Shown here: positions 61,338 to 64,000 of the stretch, one piece after another | Position numbering within the stretch: the first letter of the stretch is position 1 | Layout: each line of letters starts with the position of its first letter | From: an uncultured Ruminiclostridium sp. | Lineage (GTDB): Bacteria; Bacillota; Clostridia; Oscillospirales; Ruminococcaceae | Direction of reading: 5' to 3' | Length of the DNA stretch: 64,000 nt | Assembly (NCBI GenBank): GCA_944386545.1 | Contig: CALXBK010000001.1 | Span: 102,315-166,314 of the forward strand | The notes under the pieces: generated by a model | Seen by the model: the letters and a program-made list of their open reading frames with translations, nothing else | Told to the model about the DNA's origin: nothing | The model's database searches: none | Program-made: the position numbers and the translations under genes

Positions 61338-61366
61338 TTGATTTATTAAAAGTTTTATGATATAAT
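61338..61366 (+). promoter_or_regulatory. Promoter of the GGDEF gene
   Basis: TTGATT 61338-61343, 17-bp spacer, TATAAT 61361-61366; 21 bp beyond the IS right end. Confidence 0.8.
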
Positions 61367-61432
61367 TTATAAGAGTATATTTATTTTGACTTTTTGAATA
61401 AAAATAATAATTGAAGCGAGGGGGAAATCCGT

Positions 61433-63391
61433 GTGAATAAGCCAGGTCATAAACCTAATGTTGCAATGTGCATAGGCGATTTACAGGCGGCGAAATCCCT
61501 TCTGAGAGGCCTTGCTAACACACTTAAAGAAAACGGGATCAACCTACACATTTTCAACGGCTGCTCTGCATATTACGAGGATAATCCTCAGAATGTGGGA
61601 CAGCTCAACATATACAATCTGCCGAATTACGATATGTTTGATGTACTTGTAATCGCACCGTTCTTCCTCAGCACCGACGACGGTGTTATAAGAAGAATTA
61701 TCGAAAGAGCTCTCAATAAGAATGTATCCGTTATAACGATAGGCAAGCGCTACGAATACAATAACTGCTACTGTGTCATGCCTGATTGCCGCACTCTGGT
61801 ACGAAGTATAACCGACCATATCATTGAGCTGCACGGAGCGAAAAGACTTAATTTCTTAGCCGGGATAAAGGGAGATGAAGTGTCCGAGGAGCGTCTTGCG
61901 GGCTTTAAAGACTCGCTTGAAAAGCACGGCATCTCCTTTGATCGGACAAGGATATATTACGGCGATTTCTGGGAACAGCCTGCGATAAAGCAGGTGGAAA
62001 AAATGGAAAAGGACGGTCGCCTTGACTGCGAAGCGATAATCTGTGCCAACGATTCAATGGCGCTTGCGGTTATGATAAAGCTCCTTGAAATGGGATATGA
62101 AATTCCTGCACAGATAAAGGTTACCGGACTTGACGGCATAGACGAGGCGAACGGTTTTATTACCACCGCAAAGCTGTATGAAGAAACCACCGGTAAAATG
62201 GCGGCTGATATAGTCTGCGATTTTTTAAAAAATGGAAAAAAGCCGCAAAAGCTTGCAATTGTTCCTCCATATATTTCCTACGGATTCTCCTGCGCTTGCC
62301 GTGTGCAAAAGCATAACGCTCATTCCGTTAAGCTTCGCCACAATATGTTCAGTGAGATTGACGATACAAAAAAATACACAACCTACGCCACAAGCATAAT
62401 GAGAGGCATGGCAAACTGCAAAACCTTTGAAGAAGCCTCTGAATTCATCTACGAGGCGGTTTCAAAACTGTGGTGCAACAACGCATGGGTATGTATCTGC
62501 GATGATTTTATGGCAGAAACTGTCAGCAGCACAATAGATGGACTGAATGCCGATGCCCCTCTGCACAGACACGGCTACCCCGAAATCATGAAGTGCATAG
62601 TTTCGTATATCAAAAATAAAGAACAGCCGATTTGTGTTTTCCGTTCCGAGGAAATGCTTCCCGATTTTTATGCTAATTCGGATCTGAGCAGTATTCTCAT
62701 GTATACTCCCATAAACAGCAGAGATAACACCTTAGGCTATTTGGTTTACGACTATTCTCCGGAAAAAAACAATCTGTACCTGCTCAACACCATACAACTT
62801 ATGGATTTTATCGCCATAAACACGGCGCAGCTTCTTGAAATGGTGAGAAATCAGAATGCGCTGTACCTTTATGCCCAAAAGGTAGACGAGCTGCTGATAA
62901 AGGATCCGCTCACCGGCCTGTACAACCGCAGAGGCTTTTTCAGAGAGTATAACCGATACATAAACAAAGGCGAGTCGGTCGAGTGTATGGTAGTTTCGGT
63001 TGACCTTGACAATCTCAAACAGATAAACGATGTATACGGTCACAACGAAGGCGACTGCGCCATAAAAAGGATGGCTGATATTCTTTCACAGGCGGCTGAC
63101 GAGTGCGACGTATGCGCCCGTTTCGGCGGCGACGAATACGTTGTGCTTGGCTTTAACAAAAACGAAGAGAAAATGCAAGGGTACATAGATTCTATAAATA
63201 AGGCGCTTGAAGCATACAACAACACCTCAGACAAGCCCTACAAGATTATGGCGAGCGTAGGCGGCTGTATAATGCCTAACCGCAACGCTTTGCTGATAGA
63301 TTATTACATCAACGCCGCAGACTCAAAAATGTACAGTCAAAAGCAATCGCATAAAAACGCAAGGACAAGACTTTTGCGGGATATTACATAA
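61433..63391 (+). CDS. Sugar-binding-domain/GGDEF diguanylate cyclase
   Basis: 652 residues, GTG start 61433 after GCGAGGGGGA. Residues about 8-285 are a LacI-type periplasmic-binding fold without the DNA-binding helix (VAMCIGDLQAAKSLLRGLAN, NFLAGIKGDEVSEERLAGFKDSL, ICANDSMALAVMIKLLEMGYEIP, VTGLDGIDEA). A GAF-like middle follows (about 300-475), then GGDEF (DPLTGLYNRRGFF, SVDLDNLKQINDVYGHNEGD, ARFGGDEYVVLG). No membrane helix, so it senses cytosolic ligand. The RxxD inhibitory site is replaced (DECD), suggesting no product inhibition. Confidence 0.9.
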   Translation: MNKPGHKPNVAMCIGDLQAAKSLLRGLANTLKENGINLHIFNGCSAYYEDNPQNVGQLNIYNLPNYDMFDVLVIAPFFLSTDDGVIRRIIERALNKNVSVITIGKRYEYNNCYCVMPDCRTLVRSITDHIIELHGAKRLNFLAGIKGDEVSEERLAGFKDSLEKHGISFDRTRIYYGDFWEQPAIKQVEKMEKDGRLDCEAIICANDSMALAVMIKLLEMGYEIPAQIKVTGLDGIDEANGFITTAKLYEETTGKMAADIVCDFLKNGKKPQKLAIVPPYISYGFSCACRVQKHNAHSVKLRHNMFSEIDDTKKYTTYATSIMRGMANCKTFEEASEFIYEAVSKLWCNNAWVCICDDFMAETVSSTIDGLNADAPLHRHGYPEIMKCIVSYIKNKEQPICVFRSEEMLPDFYANSDLSSILMYTPINSRDNTLGYLVYDYSPEKNNLYLLNTIQLMDFIAINTAQLLEMVRNQNALYLYAQKVDELLIKDPLTGLYNRRGFFREYNRYINKGESVECMVVSVDLDNLKQINDVYGHNEGDCAIKRMADILSQAADECDVCARFGGDEYVVLGFNKNEEKMQGYIDSINKALEAYNNTSDKPYKIMASVGGCIMPNRNALLIDYYINAADSKMYSQKQSHKNARTRLLRDIT

Positions 63392-63396
63392 GCTTC

Positions 63397-63430
63397 AAAC
63401 AGACGGATTTTGCTGTCTGTTTAGAGGTTT
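63397..63430 (+). terminator. Possible terminator after the GGDEF gene
   Basis: AAACAGAC (63397-63404) pairs with GTCTGTTT (63415-63422); the T-run after it is poor. Confidence 0.5.
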
Positions 63431-63475
63431 TGATACGGTGAAATTGACGGAAATAATAAATAGTTGAGCCGATAT

Positions 63476-63617
63476 TTTAATAAGGGGCTTGCCCCGTCAT
63501 TCAACGTGGCAAGCCGCAGCGAAGCTGCGATGAAATTTTAGTTGGGGATTGAACCCCAACTGAAACTGAATATGGAACCCGCCGCCTTAGAGGCGGGAAC
63601 ATCTTGCCTAAGTTATA
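63476..63617 (-). repeat. Multi-hairpin repeat, copy B (full length, inverted)
   Basis: Reverse complement of copy A over about 142 bp: left end TATAACTTAGGCAAGATG at 63617, CCCGCCTC/GGCGGCGGG hairpin, GTTGGGG/CCCCAAC core palindrome (outer arm partly decayed), GCAGCTTCGCTGC, right end GGGGCAAGCCCC ending near 63476. Confidence 0.82.
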
Positions 63618-63660
63618 AAGCCGTATTGAAAGATTTGATTTACTCATAGCATGAAAACTG

Positions 63661-63700
63661 AGAAGAACTGATGTTTTATTAACAGCAGTTCTTCTTTTTT
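63661..63700 (+). terminator. Terminator downstream of repeat B
   Basis: AGAAGAACTG (63661-63670) pairs with CAGTTCTTCT (63686-63695), then TTTTT. Confidence 0.8.
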
Positions 63701-63718
63701 CGGCAAGTATTCGGGAAA

Positions 63719-64000
63719 TCATAAAGCCGTGAGTAACTTCAAAAAGTCCGCAATTGACAAAGCAAGCATTTCATGGTAGTCGGCAAGACCGTTCATGCTG
63801 ATTTTAGGGATTAAAAACTCGCCTGCCTTTGCGCCCATTCTCACCGTGTCAGCATCAGCATCAAGTATTGATGTGGCGGAAGCCTGCTGATAGACGGTAT
63901 CGAGCTTGTCGATATACGCCTTGAAGGCACTTCGGAAAATTTTGTGTAAAAAGGAATCCAAACAGATAAGAAAATAGATAACAAATATGGTTTTCCGTTT
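63719..64000 (-). pseudogene. Phage major-capsid-like fragment
   Basis: The minus-strand frame is open from the window edge to a stop at 63719. FRSAFKAYIDKLDTVYQQASATSILDAD then AKAGEFLIPKISMNGLADYH resembles the N-terminal part of phage major capsid proteins of the IPKMSMDGLGDY type; after ADYH the chain ends 17 residues later without the rest of the fold. Start TTG 63961 lacks a ribosome site. Probably a truncated remnant. The similarity is from memory and short. Confidence 0.45.

Noticed and set aside
63501..63722. Minus-strand frame of 73 codons across repeat B
   Set aside because: It lies mostly in the non-coding hairpin repeat and has no ribosome site.

Overview
The window reads as chromosomal DNA of an anaerobic, fibre-degrading Firmicute, most likely a Ruminococcus-like member of the Oscillospirales. 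Reasons: a clostridial-type fatty-acid cluster using FabK, a ylxM-ffh-rpsP-khpA block followed by a small SRP RNA and dnaX-ybaB-recR, sigma-A promoters with 17-bp spacers, strong purine-rich ribosome sites, and several secreted or cytosolic glycan enzymes (GH94, GH36, GH5). The species is not identified.

Layout: 1-8.7 kb, a nearly complete type II fatty-acid operon (fabH-fabK-fabG-fabF-accB-fabZ-accC-accD-accA) with acpP on its own promoter; fabD is not in it. 8.8-18.6 kb, small housekeeping and accessory genes: a SLOG protein, a minus-strand operon AEC transporter-thiM-aldo/keto reductase-thioesterase, a GH94 phosphorylase, rmuC, and lgt flanked by two DUF4190-like membrane proteins. 18.6-26.7 kb, a minus-strand run GH36 alpha-galactosidase-WYL regulator-metallopeptidase-like membrane protein-ADP-ribosylglycohydrolase-MATE exporter, preceded by a BTAD-type regulator. 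27.2-32.3 kb, a type IV pilus-like operon (transglutaminase-like surface protein, pilC, four small pilin-like or membrane genes, pilT) without pilB or a prepilin peptidase. 32.5-44.4 kb, ABC-F protein, a divergent methionyl-tRNA synthetase, mnmA, the SRP block, SRP RNA, dnaX-ybaB-recR-sseB. 44.4-56.8 kb, secreted and sugar-related genes: alpha/beta hydrolase, an orphan solute-binding lipoprotein with an internal zinc-ribbon motif, HtrA protease, an ECF sigma/membrane partner pair, a small lipoprotein, a GH5 glucanase lipoprotein, two proteins sharing an NVPTG-type C-terminal anchor, and an orphan MsmK/UgpC-type ATPase. 57.1-64 kb, ilvB-ilvN-ilvC, an IS1-family element, a sugar-binding-domain/GGDEF protein, and a phage-capsid-like fragment at the edge.

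How it fits together: GH5 outside the cell, solute-binding proteins and the shared MsmK-type ATPase at the membrane, and GH94 and GH36 inside suggest uptake and phosphorolysis of beta-glucan and galactoside oligosaccharides. Three of these promoters carry 14-bp LacI/CcpA-type operator-like sites.

The most unusual items are a family of about 140-bp multi-hairpin repeats (three long or internally deleted copies and two end fragments), the paired NVPTG proteins (one is almost nothing but signal peptide plus anchor), an in-frame A AAA AAG heptamer in dnaX where a gamma-type frameshift would be expected, an IS1-type transposase split at an A8 run, and the zinc-ribbon insertion in a secreted binding protein.
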